This document shows, in pieces, positions 54,877 to 63,885 of a stretch of DNA of 64,000 nt. The notes below the pieces were generated by a model. That model was given only the letters and a program-made list of their open reading frames with translations. It was not told where the DNA came from and made no database searches. The position numbers and the translations under genes are program-made. Each line of letters opens with the position of its first letter. Position 1 is the first letter of the stretch. This stretch comes from Colwellia sp. MB3u-45 (GTDB taxonomy: Bacteria > Pseudomonadota > Gammaproteobacteria > Enterobacterales > Alteromonadaceae). The DNA lies in NCBI RefSeq assembly GCF_014077005.1, contig NZ_JACGVC010000046.1, positions 113,216 to 177,215 of the forward strand, given 5' to 3'.

Positions 54877-56823
54877 TTATTTAACCGCGGCTTTTTTCCA
54901 CGTGTTGTGCTTTTTGGCTTTTGACTTAGGCTTAAAAGCCACTTTGGGTAATTGGGCAAATGACTGCTGCTCTGACTGCTTAACCATCTGCGCTATAGTT
55001 GATGTTAAAGGAGTGATTAAATCTTCATAACGGCTTTTTTTCTCACTAATATTAGTCAGTGTGGCTTCCCAGTGAGCGGTCATATCAGGCATGGTAGCCG
55101 CAACAGGCAAGGCATTGATCAGTGACGTGCCAATCACAGTGGCATTGATATTCTTGCCTTGGCGCTGCAAATAATCACGTTTAAATAATAAGTCGATAAT
55201 ACCAGCACGCGTTGCTTCGGTACCCAAACCGTCGTTTTCTCGTAAAAGTTTTTTTATCTCATTATCACTGACAAACCTAGCAATGCCGGTCATGGCACTC
55301 AGTAAACTGGCATCAGTAAACGGCTTAGGTGCTTGTGTCATACGGCTGATGAGTTCGCCATGACGACAGAGTATTTGCTCGCCTTTCACTAATTTTGGCA
55401 ATAGTTGATTATTAAGCTTTTCGTCATTGTCTTGCGCTGCATTGTCAGGCTTATTTTTTGCACGCTGAAATAACACCTTCCAACCCTGGGCAATCGGGGT
55501 TTTCGCATTCGCTAAGAATTTACCCCCGGCAATTAGCAGCTCAACCCGACACTGGTTATATTGATATGGCGGATAAAACTGTGCTAAATATTGCCGAACA
55601 ATCAGAAAATAAACTTGCTTTTCAAATGGGTTCAACGACAACTTATTCGCTGATTTCTCGGTCGGAATAATGGCATGATGAGCGGTTACTTTGGCATTAT
55701 TCCAAGTTTTACTTTTTAACGAGCTATTAGCACCTTGCGCAAACTTAGCATAGTCTTCATCTGCGCTGGCTAACATGGCAATAATGCCTTTAGCCTGAGC
55801 GTGATGTTCAGTGGGTAAATAGCGACAATCAGAACGAGGGTAAGTCACCAGTTTATGCTTTTCATACAATGCCTGACAAACATCTAATACCAACTTGGCA
55901 TTCAATGAATATATTTTTGCCGCGTCAATTTGCAGTGCGGATAAACTATAAGGCAATGCGGCTGCTTGCTTTTTCTGCTGCTCAATCACTGAGCTCACTT
56001 CAGCGGTTTTATGGTCAATACGACGGACAACGTTTTCAGCTAAAGCACGATTAAGCACACGGCCTTCTTCATCCATATGCGGTTGGCAGGCCTCGCTGGG
56101 TTGCCACTTTGCAATGAATTGCGCTTGGTTACTGGTTTCTAAGTGTGCGTGCACATCATAAAAGTCTTTCGCGACAAAATGGTCAATCTCTTGTTGGCGT
56201 CGCACAACTAAACCTAAAATCGGCGTTTGTACCCTGCCGACAGATAACACGCTATTAAAACCGACTTTTTGCCCCTGTAAGGTATAAGCTCGCGTTAAGT
56301 TAATACCGTATAGCCAATCTGCTCTTGAGCGCGCTAAAGCAGAAATTGATAAGGGCATAAACAATTGGTTACTTTGTAAGTTAGCCAGCGATCTTTGCAC
56401 TGCGGGTAGATTTAAGTCGCTAATTAACAAACGCTTAGTATTTTGCTTCTTCTTTGCTGATACCTTGAAAAAATCAATAACCTCATCAACTAACAGTTGA
56501 CCTTCTCTGTCAGGATCACCGGCATGAATAATTTCGTCTGCTTGCTTAACCAGTTTTCGTAACAGGGTAAGCTGTGACCGGGTTTGTGCTTTAGGTTTTA
56601 GTTGCCATTGCTCCGGTACAATCGGTAAATGGGCCATTTGCCACTTTTTAAATGCGGGGTCGTAATCTTCAGGATTTGCTTGTTCAAGAATATGACCAAT
56701 ACACCAACTTACTACGTCACCATTGGCCAATGCGATATAGCCTTGATGATTCTTTTGAGGTTTTGGCAATGCGGCGGCAATTGCCCGACCTAAGCTTGGT
56801 TTTTCGGCGATATATAATTTCAA
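54877..56823 (-). CDS. topB: DNA topoisomerase III
   Basis: A type IA topoisomerase of 648 residues that unlinks DNA during replication and recombination. It opens MKLYIAEKPSLGRAIAAALP, has the Toprim signature HAGDPDREGQLLVDEVI, the central LSVGRVQTPILGLVV, the active-site tyrosine in TYPRSDCRYLP and DASLLSAMTGIARFV, then a basic C-terminus (KPKSKAKKHNTWKKAAVK). The zinc-finger domains of topoisomerase I are absent, as expected. It is monocistronic. The ATG is well placed at the family start. Confidence 0.96.
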   Translation of the reverse strand: MKLYIAEKPSLGRAIAAALPKPQKNHQGYIALANGDVVSWCIGHILEQANPEDYDPAFKKWQMAHLPIVPEQWQLKPKAQTRSQLTLLRKLVKQADEIIHAGDPDREGQLLVDEVIDFFKVSAKKKQNTKRLLISDLNLPAVQRSLANLQSNQLFMPLSISALARSRADWLYGINLTRAYTLQGQKVGFNSVLSVGRVQTPILGLVVRRQQEIDHFVAKDFYDVHAHLETSNQAQFIAKWQPSEACQPHMDEEGRVLNRALAENVVRRIDHKTAEVSSVIEQQKKQAAALPYSLSALQIDAAKIYSLNAKLVLDVCQALYEKHKLVTYPRSDCRYLPTEHHAQAKGIIAMLASADEDYAKFAQGANSSLKSKTWNNAKVTAHHAIIPTEKSANKLSLNPFEKQVYFLIVRQYLAQFYPPYQYNQCRVELLIAGGKFLANAKTPIAQGWKVLFQRAKNKPDNAAQDNDEKLNNQLLPKLVKGEQILCRHGELISRMTQAPKPFTDASLLSAMTGIARFVSDNEIKKLLRENDGLGTEATRAGIIDLLFKRDYLQRQGKNINATVIGTSLINALPVAATMPDMTAHWEATLTNISEKKSRYEDLITPLTSTIAQMVKQSEQQSFAQLPKVAFKPKSKAKKHNTWKKAAVK

Positions 56824-57101
56824 GATGAAGGCTTACCTATAGAGCAAAGGCTGCTGATGTTTTAGATAGCCTAGCATTTAAAACTGTTTATTTATACAGC
56901 TAAGCAAAAGTTGCTGATTAATAACTTTCTGTAGCACCGCTGACCAGCAGTCTCTGCTCTTGCCAGTGCTTAGCCAGGTAATTTTACCTAAGACACAACA
57001 ATTAGCGACAACAGCGCCTAAAGTTACCGCTAAATATTTTACTGTTAGTGAAGTTATGCTATTTTTAAGCTTAATAATTTTAATCTAGAGCAATAGTGCT
57101 A

Positions 57102-57308
57102 ATGCCTGCCATTGATACCAGCCAATGCCCTTTATGCCAACAAAATAATTTATGTGCGGTCAATGGTAATGAACCTTGTTGGTGCGTAAGTCGTGATGTT
57201 AAACGCGCATTATTGACACAAGTGCCACCAGCCTTATCTGGAAAATCATGTATCTGTAAAAACTGCATTGATAAATTCAACTTTAACAAGGTGATCAACA
57301 AGTCTTAA
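57102..57308 (+). CDS. cysteine-rich CWC family protein
   Basis: A 68-residue protein with the Cys-CWC signature: CPLCQQNNLCAVNGNEPCWC, then CICKNCIDKFNFNK, eight cysteines in all, probably binding a metal such as zinc. Its function is unknown. A GTG at 57096, six bases after GAG, could be the start instead of the ATG at 57102. It is isolated between topB (divergent) and a decayed region. Confidence 0.8.
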   Translation: MPAIDTSQCPLCQQNNLCAVNGNEPCWCVSRDVKRALLTQVPPALSGKSCICKNCIDKFNFNKVINKS

Positions 57309-57393
57309 AAACATACCTAGGTATTTTTAAATCATTTAACTTAAATGCTCACCTAATTACTTGCTTAAATAAATGAATAAAAAGGAATTTTCG

Positions 57394-57838
57394 TGTCACA
57401 TAAGCAAACAAAACAAGAGACTAACTTTAGCACCATAACAACACTATGAGGTGATGAGCTAACTTGGCGCTGGGAAGACAAACAATCAGCTTTACTCGCA
57501 GAATTTTCATGGGAAAAAAGAGCGCATATTAACTATTTTACGGCAGTTATTCAGTGAAGAATGGCATAAAAAGAATATTAAAAAAGCCCCTCAAGCGCTT
57601 AAAGATGAATTGGGTAAATTAATAAACCCAAATAAACCCGAATAAAAACCAATTGATTTTTACTCAGCCAGCCTTTCAAGAAACACCCGCCCTAGCTGTT
57701 ATTTGGTGGCCTTGGAGTCATGGCTCAAGCTATTCTATCCACATTAAAATATTAAACAGTCATTATGACGATGCCGCGCTAAAGCAGGGAAAAGTGAGCT
57801 TAATAAGCAAGAATTTTCAAGGTATAACATCAGCATAA
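57394..57838 (+). pseudogene. decayed coding region with stops and a frameshift
   Basis: Starting at GTG 57394, the frame runs VSHKQTKQETNFSTITTL, stop (TGA), then GDELTWRWEDKQSALLAEFS and on to TGA after FTAVIQ. The next frame continues as QLFSEEWHKKNIKKAPQALK to a stop at 57643-57645. A third frame (from 57653) gives FTQPAFQETPALAVIWWPWS. The pieces read as protein-like sequence (charged, W/Y-containing) across one in-frame stop and one or two shifts, so a gene of about 140 residues has probably decayed. I do not recognise the family. It also accounts for most of the 57309-57913 gap. Confidence 0.45.
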
Positions 57839-57913
57839 TGACCTAAGTCGCTTGTGAGCATGAATATATTAGCTACAATTATTCTAGTTTAATTAAATTT
57901 ACAGGATGTTTAT

Positions 57914-59029
57914 ATGCTCACGTTAACGCTACATTATGCCACTAACAGAAATCACTTAGGTCAACGTTGGACTCCCGACAGTTATGGACAAGATTTTAGT
58001 GCTGACCGACCTAATAACTTACGTTTTGGTCGAGTCACGGTTGAAGTTGGTGCTAATAAAGTAACCGACTACCTGAGTGATAAGGTCCATAACCGCTCAG
58101 GTGATGGTGAAAGTCTATCAGGCTATATTGAAAAAAAATTACGGAAAAAAAGTCTTATCGCTGCTTTTGTAGAACCAAAAAACCTCACCACACCTCTGGC
58201 TTCCACTGTGGCTTTTAATGAGATCAAGAAACAAATGGATCTGAAACGTGATCTGGTGGTTTTTATTCATGGTTTTAATGTTGACTGGTTTGAAGCGGTC
58301 GCCTCTGCCATGGCATTAGAATTAATGTTAAACCGCATATCGCAAGATAATGATAAATTAAAGGATACCAGCGTGTTTCTTTTTACTTGGCCTTCAAACG
58401 GCGCTATGGTGAAAAATAAAGCTTATTTATCTGATCGTAACGATGCTAGAGACTCAAGCTTAGCAGTAGCGCGAGGCTTTCTTAAATTACGTGACTTTCT
58501 GATGACGCTCAGACCTAAACATAATGATCCGACGATAAATGAATGTGGTCAACAACTACACTTACTGTGCCACTCAATGGGTAATTTTGTTTTACAAAAC
58601 GCCCTAGTTTCATTAGATAAGCTCAATAACCAAAAACGCCGTCCACAATTATTTCAACATATCTTTATGTGTGCACCTGATGTTGATGATGATATTTTTG
58701 AAGATAAAAAGCATATGGTTAATTTGCATCAATTAGCCAAGCATGTAACGGTTTATTACAATAATGGTGATTTAGCTATGTATATTTCTGATTTCACCAA
58801 AGGCAATACCGATAGGTTAGGCCATAATGGCACAGCACGACCCTTGCAATTGCACCATAAAATCAGTCAAGTCAACTGCTCTGATATTGTTCGTGGTGTC
58901 ACAGAACATAGTTATTATTTATGGGCCACGGTTAATGAAGACATTAGACAAAGTATTGATGATCTTGCTTACGATGACAGTGCACGTAAAAGAAAATGTA
59001 AATCAGCACAAGTTTGGCGCTTAACTTAG
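57914..59029 (+). CDS. DUF900 alpha/beta hydrolase
   Basis: A 371-residue cytoplasmic hydrolase (no signal peptide) of the DUF900 group. It has LVVFIHGFNVDWFEAVASA (oxyanion strand), FLFTWPSNG, nucleophile LLCHSMGNFVL, a likely catalytic Asp in CAPDVDDDIF and a His in VTEHSYYL. The early ATNRNHLGQRW is also typical of this family. The substrate is unknown; relatives are annotated as esterase or lipase-like. The ATG at 57914 has CAGGATGTTT upstream (AGGA). It is monocistronic, converging on a helicase gene. Confidence 0.85.
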   Translation: MLTLTLHYATNRNHLGQRWTPDSYGQDFSADRPNNLRFGRVTVEVGANKVTDYLSDKVHNRSGDGESLSGYIEKKLRKKSLIAAFVEPKNLTTPLASTVAFNEIKKQMDLKRDLVVFIHGFNVDWFEAVASAMALELMLNRISQDNDKLKDTSVFLFTWPSNGAMVKNKAYLSDRNDARDSSLAVARGFLKLRDFLMTLRPKHNDPTINECGQQLHLLCHSMGNFVLQNALVSLDKLNNQKRRPQLFQHIFMCAPDVDDDIFEDKKHMVNLHQLAKHVTVYYNNGDLAMYISDFTKGNTDRLGHNGTARPLQLHHKISQVNCSDIVRGVTEHSYYLWATVNEDIRQSIDDLAYDDSARKRKCKSAQVWRLT

Positions 59030-59179
59030 TCTGCCTTAACTTTACCTCAATTTAATTTACCTAAGTTCAGTTTAGTGCAAGAGCCAGCAGAAGTTAAACC
59101 TCTGCTTGCTCTAACCCGCTACTAGCAAGGCTATTAAGATTATAATGTCATCATAAGTAGGATGAACTAATTTATTGCT

Positions 59180-60436
59180 TTAGCGTTTACGTGACTTATG
59201 CGGCTTATTCAACTTAGCTTTACTGTTATCGCCAAAGGCCTTTTGTCGACCATGCTTTTTTTGCTGCCCTAAGGTGTTTTTACGGGCTGGTGGGTCGGTT
59301 TTAGTTAAATCTGGCTCATAGCCTGGTAGCCATTGTTGCATTAAGCGGGTGTCTAACACTTTTTCTACCGCTTCTAGCAACCAAGTTTCTGATGGGCTCA
59401 TTAAAGAAATAGCTAAGCCTTCATTACCTGCGCGTCCGGTGCGACCAATACGATGAATGTAATCTTCAGCAATATAGGGGAGTTCATAATTGATCACATA
59501 ACGTAAGTCGCTAATATCAATACCACGCGCGGCAACGTCGGTCGCGACTAAGGCGCGAGTTTTACCTGCTTTAAATTCTGCTAAGGCTTTATCACGCGCA
59601 CCTTGGGATTTGTCACCATGAATAGATTGGGTTTTAATGCCATCTTTCGACATTTCTTTTGCTAGTTCATCCGCGCCCAGTTTTGTGCGAGTAAAAATAA
59701 GCACTTGTTGCCAGTTTTTAGAACCAATTAAAAATGAAGTAAGCTCACGTTTTCGGTCACTATCAACGGTATAAACAATTTGCTCTACTTTTGTTGCTGC
59801 GGTATTACGTTCACTGACTTCAATAAGTTGTGGATCATTAAGTAAGGTTTTACTGAGTTTGAAAATGGCATCATCAAAAGTCGCTGAAAACAATAAAGTC
59901 TGACGCTTAGGCGGTAGACGGTTTAAAATACGGTCAATTTCATCCTTAAAGCCCATATCTAACATACGGTCAGCTTCGTCAAAAACAATGGTTTCAAGGT
60001 GAATTAACAAAACACTGCCATTAACAATATGGTCTAACAACCGGCCAGGCGTTGCAATTAATATATCAGCACCTTGCTCAATGGCTTCAATTTGCGGTTT
60101 AATACTGACACCACCATAAGCCACCGCAATATTCAGCTCAGTATTTTCAGCATAACTAACAAAGCTTTTATACACTTGCTGCGCAAGTTCACGCGTTGGT
60201 GTTAATACCAAGGCTCTAATTGGCCTTTGTGCTGGAATATTCTCGCTTAAACGTTGCAGAATAGGTAAAGCAAAGGCGGCAGTTTTACCTGTACCAGTCT
60301 GAGCTCCAGCCATAATGTCTTTATTGGCTAAAATAGCTGGAATGGCTTGCTGTTGAATCGGCGTTGGCTGATCATAGCCTAAGGCTTTAACGGCATCGGT
60401 AAGTGACTTATCTAATGCTAGGGACGAAAAACTCAT
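59180..60436 (-). CDS. DEAD-box RNA helicase, RhlE type
   Basis: An ATP-dependent RNA helicase of 418 residues. In order: Q motif (GYDQPTPIQQQAIPAIL), motif [14 protein letters not shown], Ia PTRELAQQ, Ib [51 protein letters not shown] and [12 protein letters not shown], with a short basic tail rich in K, R and H. By family it acts in ribosome assembly or RNA decay, important at low temperature. The DUF2750 gene lies six bases upstream in the same direction, so they are co-transcribed. A second, longer RhlE-type helicase lies 1.5 kb away. Confidence 0.94.
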   Translation of the reverse strand: MSFSSLALDKSLTDAVKALGYDQPTPIQQQAIPAILANKDIMAGAQTGTGKTAAFALPILQRLSENIPAQRPIRALVLTPTRELAQQVYKSFVSYAENTELNIAVAYGGVSIKPQIEAIEQGADILIATPGRLLDHIVNGSVLLIHLETIVFDEADRMLDMGFKDEIDRILNRLPPKRQTLLFSATFDDAIFKLSKTLLNDPQLIEVSERNTAATKVEQIVYTVDSDRKRELTSFLIGSKNWQQVLIFTRTKLGADELAKEMSKDGIKTQSIHGDKSQGARDKALAEFKAGKTRALVATDVAARGIDISDLRYVINYELPYIAEDYIHRIGRTGRAGNEGLAISLMSPSETWLLEAVEKVLDTRLMQQWLPGYEPDLTKTDPPARKNTLGQQKKHGRQKAFGDNSKAKLNKPHKSRKR

Positions 60437-60442
60437 GATGAT

Positions 60443-60832
60443 CTATCGCTTATTAATCGAATGTTGTTTTTGTTTAAGTTCATGCTCAAGTTCATCAGGG
60501 TAATATACTAAGCCTTGCTCGTCTTGGCTTGGAAACACCACAATAGCGAGTTCGTCATCGGCTAAACCCGTGCTCCAACGACTAAACCATTTGTTTAAAG
60601 AAATTGCTTCAGGTTGGCAAGCTTGCCAGCCATCGGTAGCCCAAGCTTGGGCAAACTCTTTATTCGGCCAAACCGGTACACAGTCCTCTTCTTCCGTGTT
60701 GAGCATTACACAGCCATGTTCATCAGTTAAGATCCATAACTCGTTTTGGCTGACCGCTTCATTGATAAAGTAAACGGCGCGCTGCGCGTCATCCATCTGT
60801 AATATTTGTTTGATTTTTTCTGGCTCTAACAC
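60443..60832 (-). CDS. DUF2750 domain protein
   Basis: A 129-residue acidic cytoplasmic protein. Its core (YFINEAVSQNELWILTDEHG...VPVWPNKEFAQAWATDGW...) and late LADDELAIVVFPSQDE fit DUF2750, a family of no known function. It is translated just before the helicase gene (6-base gap), which may mean a shared role in RNA metabolism, or simple operon passenger status. Confidence 0.85.
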   Translation of the reverse strand: MLEPEKIKQILQMDDAQRAVYFINEAVSQNELWILTDEHGCVMLNTEEEDCVPVWPNKEFAQAWATDGWQACQPEAISLNKWFSRWSTGLADDELAIVVFPSQDEQGLVYYPDELEHELKQKQHSINKR

Positions 60833-60869
60833 ATGAACTCCTGATGAAAACTATTTTTAAATGGCGGCT

Positions 60870-61346
60870 CTATTCTACAAAAATTTGCATTTCTTCGCCG
60901 ATGTTTTTCCGCATTTCCATTAACTTTATTGCGCTGTCATGCTCTTTTTTATCTGCCGTTGTTTTAGGTATCCATTCAGGAACACGCTCAGATTGACCAT
61001 TCTGATCAACAGCCACCATAATCACAATACAATGCGTAGTGAGTCGACGATTTAATGACTTAGGATCACAGGCATTTACTTTCAACGCTATATGCATGGA
61101 AGACTTACCGGTATAAATCACTTTCGCCTCAACTTCTACTAAGCTACCGACATGAATTGGCGCCACAAAACGAATACCACCCGCATAAGCGGTAACACAA
61201 TAACGACCACTCCAACCTGCTGCACAGGCATAAGCAGCCAAATCAATCCATTTCATTACTGCACCGCCGTGAACTTTTCCACCAAAGTTAACGTCTTGAG
61301 GTTCAGCTAAAAATCTTAAGGTTATATCGCGTTGCGGTTGCTTCAT
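60870..61346 (-). CDS. acyl-CoA thioesterase, YciA/hotdog family
   Basis: A hotdog-fold thioesterase of 158 residues that hydrolyses acyl-CoA. Signature: RFLAEPQDVNFGGKVHGGAVMKWIDLAAYACA with the catalytic-type Asn/Asp and the FVAPIHVGSLVEVEAKVIYTGKSSMHI strand-turn-strand typical of YciA/ACOT enzymes. The C-terminal VPEWIPKT is also characteristic. Acyl length preference cannot be read from the sequence. The start is ATG with AGGAAG upstream. It precedes DUF2750 by 37 bases, so these may share an mRNA. Confidence 0.92.
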   Translation of the reverse strand: MKQPQRDITLRFLAEPQDVNFGGKVHGGAVMKWIDLAAYACAAGWSGRYCVTAYAGGIRFVAPIHVGSLVEVEAKVIYTGKSSMHIALKVNACDPKSLNRRLTTHCIVIMVAVDQNGQSERVPEWIPKTTADKKEHDSAIKLMEMRKNIGEEMQIFVE

Positions 61347-61453
61347 GGTGCTTCCTATTTATCAGTAAAATTAAGGCTAACAGTGGTTACAATATTTGCG
61401 TTTTAAAGGTACATTACACCCGTTAAGTCATAGTTAAAATTTAAAGGATAACC

Positions 61454-61897
61454 ATGAAAATTTGGGTTGATGCCGACTCGTGTCCGGTAGTTATTAAAGA
61501 GATTCTATTTCGAGCCGCAGAGCGTACTCAAACACTTACAACATTATTGGCTAATCATTATCTAAAAGTACCGCCGTCTAAGGTGATCAGCTTCGTACAA
61601 GTGAGTGCTGGCTTTGATGTTGCTGACGATGAAATTGTTAAGCGAGCCGAGCCAAATGACTTAGTGATAACAGCAGATATTCCTTTAGCGGCTGAAGTCG
61701 TCGAAAAAGGCTGCTTAGCACTCAACCCTAGAGGCGAGCTTTACACAGAGGCCAATATTCGTCAACGTCTTAATATGCGTGACTTTATGGATACGCTGCG
61801 CTCTAGTGGTATTGAAACAGGTGGAGCGCCACCTATTAGCCAAAGTGATCGACAAGCTTTTGCTAACAATCTTGATAAGTTACTAGCGCAGCAATAA
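61454..61897 (+). CDS. UPF0178 (YaiI/YqxD) family protein
   Basis: A 147-residue PIN-like protein: [61 protein letters not shown], and the closing [31 protein letters not shown]. The conserved aspartates (D6, D8 and the DxxE/TADIP positions) suggest a metal-dependent nuclease-like fold, but no activity is established. It diverges from the thioesterase and ends in a bidirectional terminator facing the RhlE gene. AAGGATA lies before the ATG. Confidence 0.93.
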   Translation: MKIWVDADSCPVVIKEILFRAAERTQTLTTLLANHYLKVPPSKVISFVQVSAGFDVADDEIVKRAEPNDLVITADIPLAAEVVEKGCLALNPRGELYTEANIRQRLNMRDFMDTLRSSGIETGGAPPISQSDRQAFANNLDKLLAQQ

Positions 61898-61913
61898 GTT
61901 AAGCAAATATAGC

Positions 61914-61945
61914 GCAAGGGCAAAAAATTATTTTGCCCTTGCTAT
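61914..61945. terminator. bidirectional terminator between yaiI and rhlE-type gene
   Basis: GCAAGGGCAAAA and TTTTGCCCTTGC form a 12-base stem around AAATTA. T/A-runs on both sides let it end both converging transcripts. Confidence 0.88.
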
Positions 61946-61950
61946 TATCA

Positions 61951-63318
61951 TTATTTACTTGGATTAGGATTAATGCGGCGACGTCCGCCACCATTACCGT
62001 CGCTATTGCCATAAGGGTTACTAGCAGAGCTATTGCCGATATGGCGTCTGTTTTTTCCAGTCGGTTTATGACCACGAGCATTTTCGCCCGAGCGTTGACC
62101 ATCTTTATGTTCAACACTTTCTGATTTAAATTTTCTTGGCTTTTGAGCTTTTAAAGCGCGTAAATTACGTGACTCTGGTAAGGCATGTACGGGTTCAAAA
62201 CCGGCAACAACTTCTCTTGGCAAATGCGTTTGTATGACATGTTCTACATCATTAAGTAAATCTATTTCATCAGCACAGACTAAAGATACTGCATGACCGG
62301 TAGAACCTGCTCGGCCGGTACGTCCAATACGATGCACATAGTCTTCTGGTACATTAGGCAATTCAAAGTTAACCACTTGTGGCAACTGTTCTATATCGAT
62401 ACCACGGGCAGCGATATCAGTAGCAACGAGTACGCTAATATTACCCTCTTTAAATTGTGCTAAAGCTTTAGTTCTCGCACCTTGACTTTTGTTGCCATGA
62501 ATAGCAGCAGCTCTGATACCTGCGGCATCTAACTGTTTAGTTAATTTATTTGCGCCATGTTTAGTTTTCATAAACACGATAACTTGTTGCCAGTCATTTT
62601 CTAGAATTAAATGCGTCAGTAAAGCGGCTTTTCTGTTTTTATCAACTGAATAAATTAATTGCTCAACAGATTCAGCAGTCGTATTTTTGGGGCTAATGGA
62701 AATTTCAACGGGATCATTAACTATGCCTTTAGCTAATTCACGAATATCAGGAGAAAATGTTGCTGAGAATAGGAGTGTTTGACGTGTTTTTGGCAGCAAA
62801 GATAAAATTTTCTTAATATCACGTAAGAAACCCATATCTAGCATTCTATCTGCTTCATCAAGTACCAAAATCTCTAATTGATTAAATCGCACCGCTTTTT
62901 GATTATATAAATCGAGTAGACGCCCAGGAGTAGCGACTAGAATATCAACGCCTTGACGCAAGCGCAGCATTTGTGGGTTAATTTTAACACCACCAAAGAC
63001 TACAGTAGATTTCAATGGTAAGTATTTACCATACATTTCTACGTTTTCAGCAATTTGTGCCGCAAGCTCACGAGTCGGAGTGATAATAAGCGTTCTAGCC
63101 TGGTTTGGGCGGACGTTATCGCCCTTAGATAACAGCTCAAGAATAGGTAAAGTAAAACCGGCTGTTTTACCTGTACCCGTTTGCGCAGCAGCCATAACGT
63201 CTTTACCATCAAGCACGGCAGGAATAGCCTGAGCTTGAATAGGTGATGGCGTATCGTAACCTTTTTCCGCAATGGCTTTTTGAATGGGTGCAGATAAACC
63301 TAAATCGGTAAAACTCAT
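61951..63318 (-). CDS. rhlE: DEAD-box RNA helicase RhlE
   Basis: A 455-residue ATP-dependent RNA helicase with all DEAD motifs: Q motif [85 protein letters not shown] and [11 protein letters not shown]. The C-terminal 75 residues are basic and low in complexity ([12 protein letters not shown]..., GENARGHK..., [11 protein letters not shown]), as in RhlE. The intact AGRTG box and spacing support activity in ribosome or RNA turnover in the cold. It is monocistronic; the start is followed by the conserved MSFTDLGLS. Confidence 0.95.
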   Translation of the reverse strand: MSFTDLGLSAPIQKAIAEKGYDTPSPIQAQAIPAVLDGKDVMAAAQTGTGKTAGFTLPILELLSKGDNVRPNQARTLIITPTRELAAQIAENVEMYGKYLPLKSTVVFGGVKINPQMLRLRQGVDILVATPGRLLDLYNQKAVRFNQLEILVLDEADRMLDMGFLRDIKKILSLLPKTRQTLLFSATFSPDIRELAKGIVNDPVEISISPKNTTAESVEQLIYSVDKNRKAALLTHLILENDWQQVIVFMKTKHGANKLTKQLDAAGIRAAAIHGNKSQGARTKALAQFKEGNISVLVATDIAARGIDIEQLPQVVNFELPNVPEDYVHRIGRTGRAGSTGHAVSLVCADEIDLLNDVEHVIQTHLPREVVAGFEPVHALPESRNLRALKAQKPRKFKSESVEHKDGQRSGENARGHKPTGKNRRHIGNSSASNPYGNSDGNGGGRRRINPNPSK

Positions 63319-63496
63319 AGAATATTCTCTTCTCGCTGTTGGTTTGATCCAATGTCAAACGGCGATGCAGAATACAGTATAGACGGCTTTAGTGCAATGA
63401 AAGTGCTTATTCTTCTATCATAAACAGCAACTAAATTAATACTAATGGAGAAGGGGAAGGTAAAGTTAAGCTGTTCTTTAATGTCTTAAGTATTCA

Positions 63497-63665
63497 CTTA
63501 TTCCTTTCTCATTCATTCTTTTATACCTGTAAAAATATCTCACAGGGAGAGAAGCAAGAGGACTACAGGAGGTAAACACTAAAAAAAAAAGTGCTTTTAT
63601 ATGCCTTGATTGCTTACTTATTCACTTCTCATCCTTCCTTTCTGTAAAAATTCACATAGAAAAAG
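63497..63665. repeat. two more copies of the dispersed hairpin repeat
   Basis: Copy 4 (63497-63580): TTTCTCATTCATTC, then ACCTGTAAAAATATCTCACAGGG and AGAAGCAAGAGG...AGGAGGTAAACACT. Copy 5 (63613-63665): CTTATTCACTTCTCATCCTTCC, TCTGTAAAAATTCACA and a degenerate tail. They match the family at 13374-13690, some 50 kb away. They occupy most of the 63319-63720 spacer, which otherwise only contains the promoter region of the helicase gene. Confidence 0.75.
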
Positions 63666-63720
63666 AAGAACTATCGGCGGCAAGGCTCTAAAAAAGATGA
63701 TTAATTGATAGATAGAAACG

Positions 63721-63750
63721 AAAAAACCCGTAACGTTAGTTACGGGTTTT
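63721..63750 (-). terminator. rho-independent terminator after tRNA-Tyr
   Basis: ACCCGTAAC/GTTACGGGT with loop TAAC (minus strand) and a T-run at the far side. It sits four bases past the tRNA 3' end. Confidence 0.9.
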
Positions 63751-63754
63751 AGAA

Positions 63755-63842
63755 TGGTGGTGGAGGGAGGTGGATTCGAACCACCGAAGGCTGAGCCGTC
63801 AGATTTACAGTCTGATCCCTTTGGCCACTCGGGAACCCCTCC
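63755..63842 (-). tRNA. tRNA-Tyr (anticodon GUA)
   Basis: An 88-base tRNA with encoded CCA. The acceptor arm GGAGGGG pairs with TCCCTCC (one G-U), the D arm includes CCCGAGTGGCCAAAGGG, the anticodon loop is ACTGTAAAT (GUA), there is a long type II variable arm, and the T arm is GGTGG-TTCGAAT-CCACC. The long variable arm and GUA identify tyrosine. It lies 43 bases downstream of the 5S rRNA end, on the same strand. Confidence 0.98.
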
Positions 63843-63854
63843 ACAGGGCCGAAA

Positions 63855-63875
63855 ACCCAGCCATAAGCTGGGTAT
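63855..63875 (-). terminator. hairpin between 5S rRNA and tRNA-Tyr
   Basis: ACCCAGC/GCTGGGT around TTATG on the minus strand, followed by TTTTC. It resembles the terminator of an rRNA operon but with a short T-tract, so some transcription might continue into the tRNA. Confidence 0.6.
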
Positions 63876-63885
63876 TCTAAATAGA

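Noticed and set aside
57080..57301. 73-residue minus-strand ORF over the CWC gene
   Set aside because: The opposite strand carries the clear CPLC...CWC...CICKNC signature, so this is its shadow.
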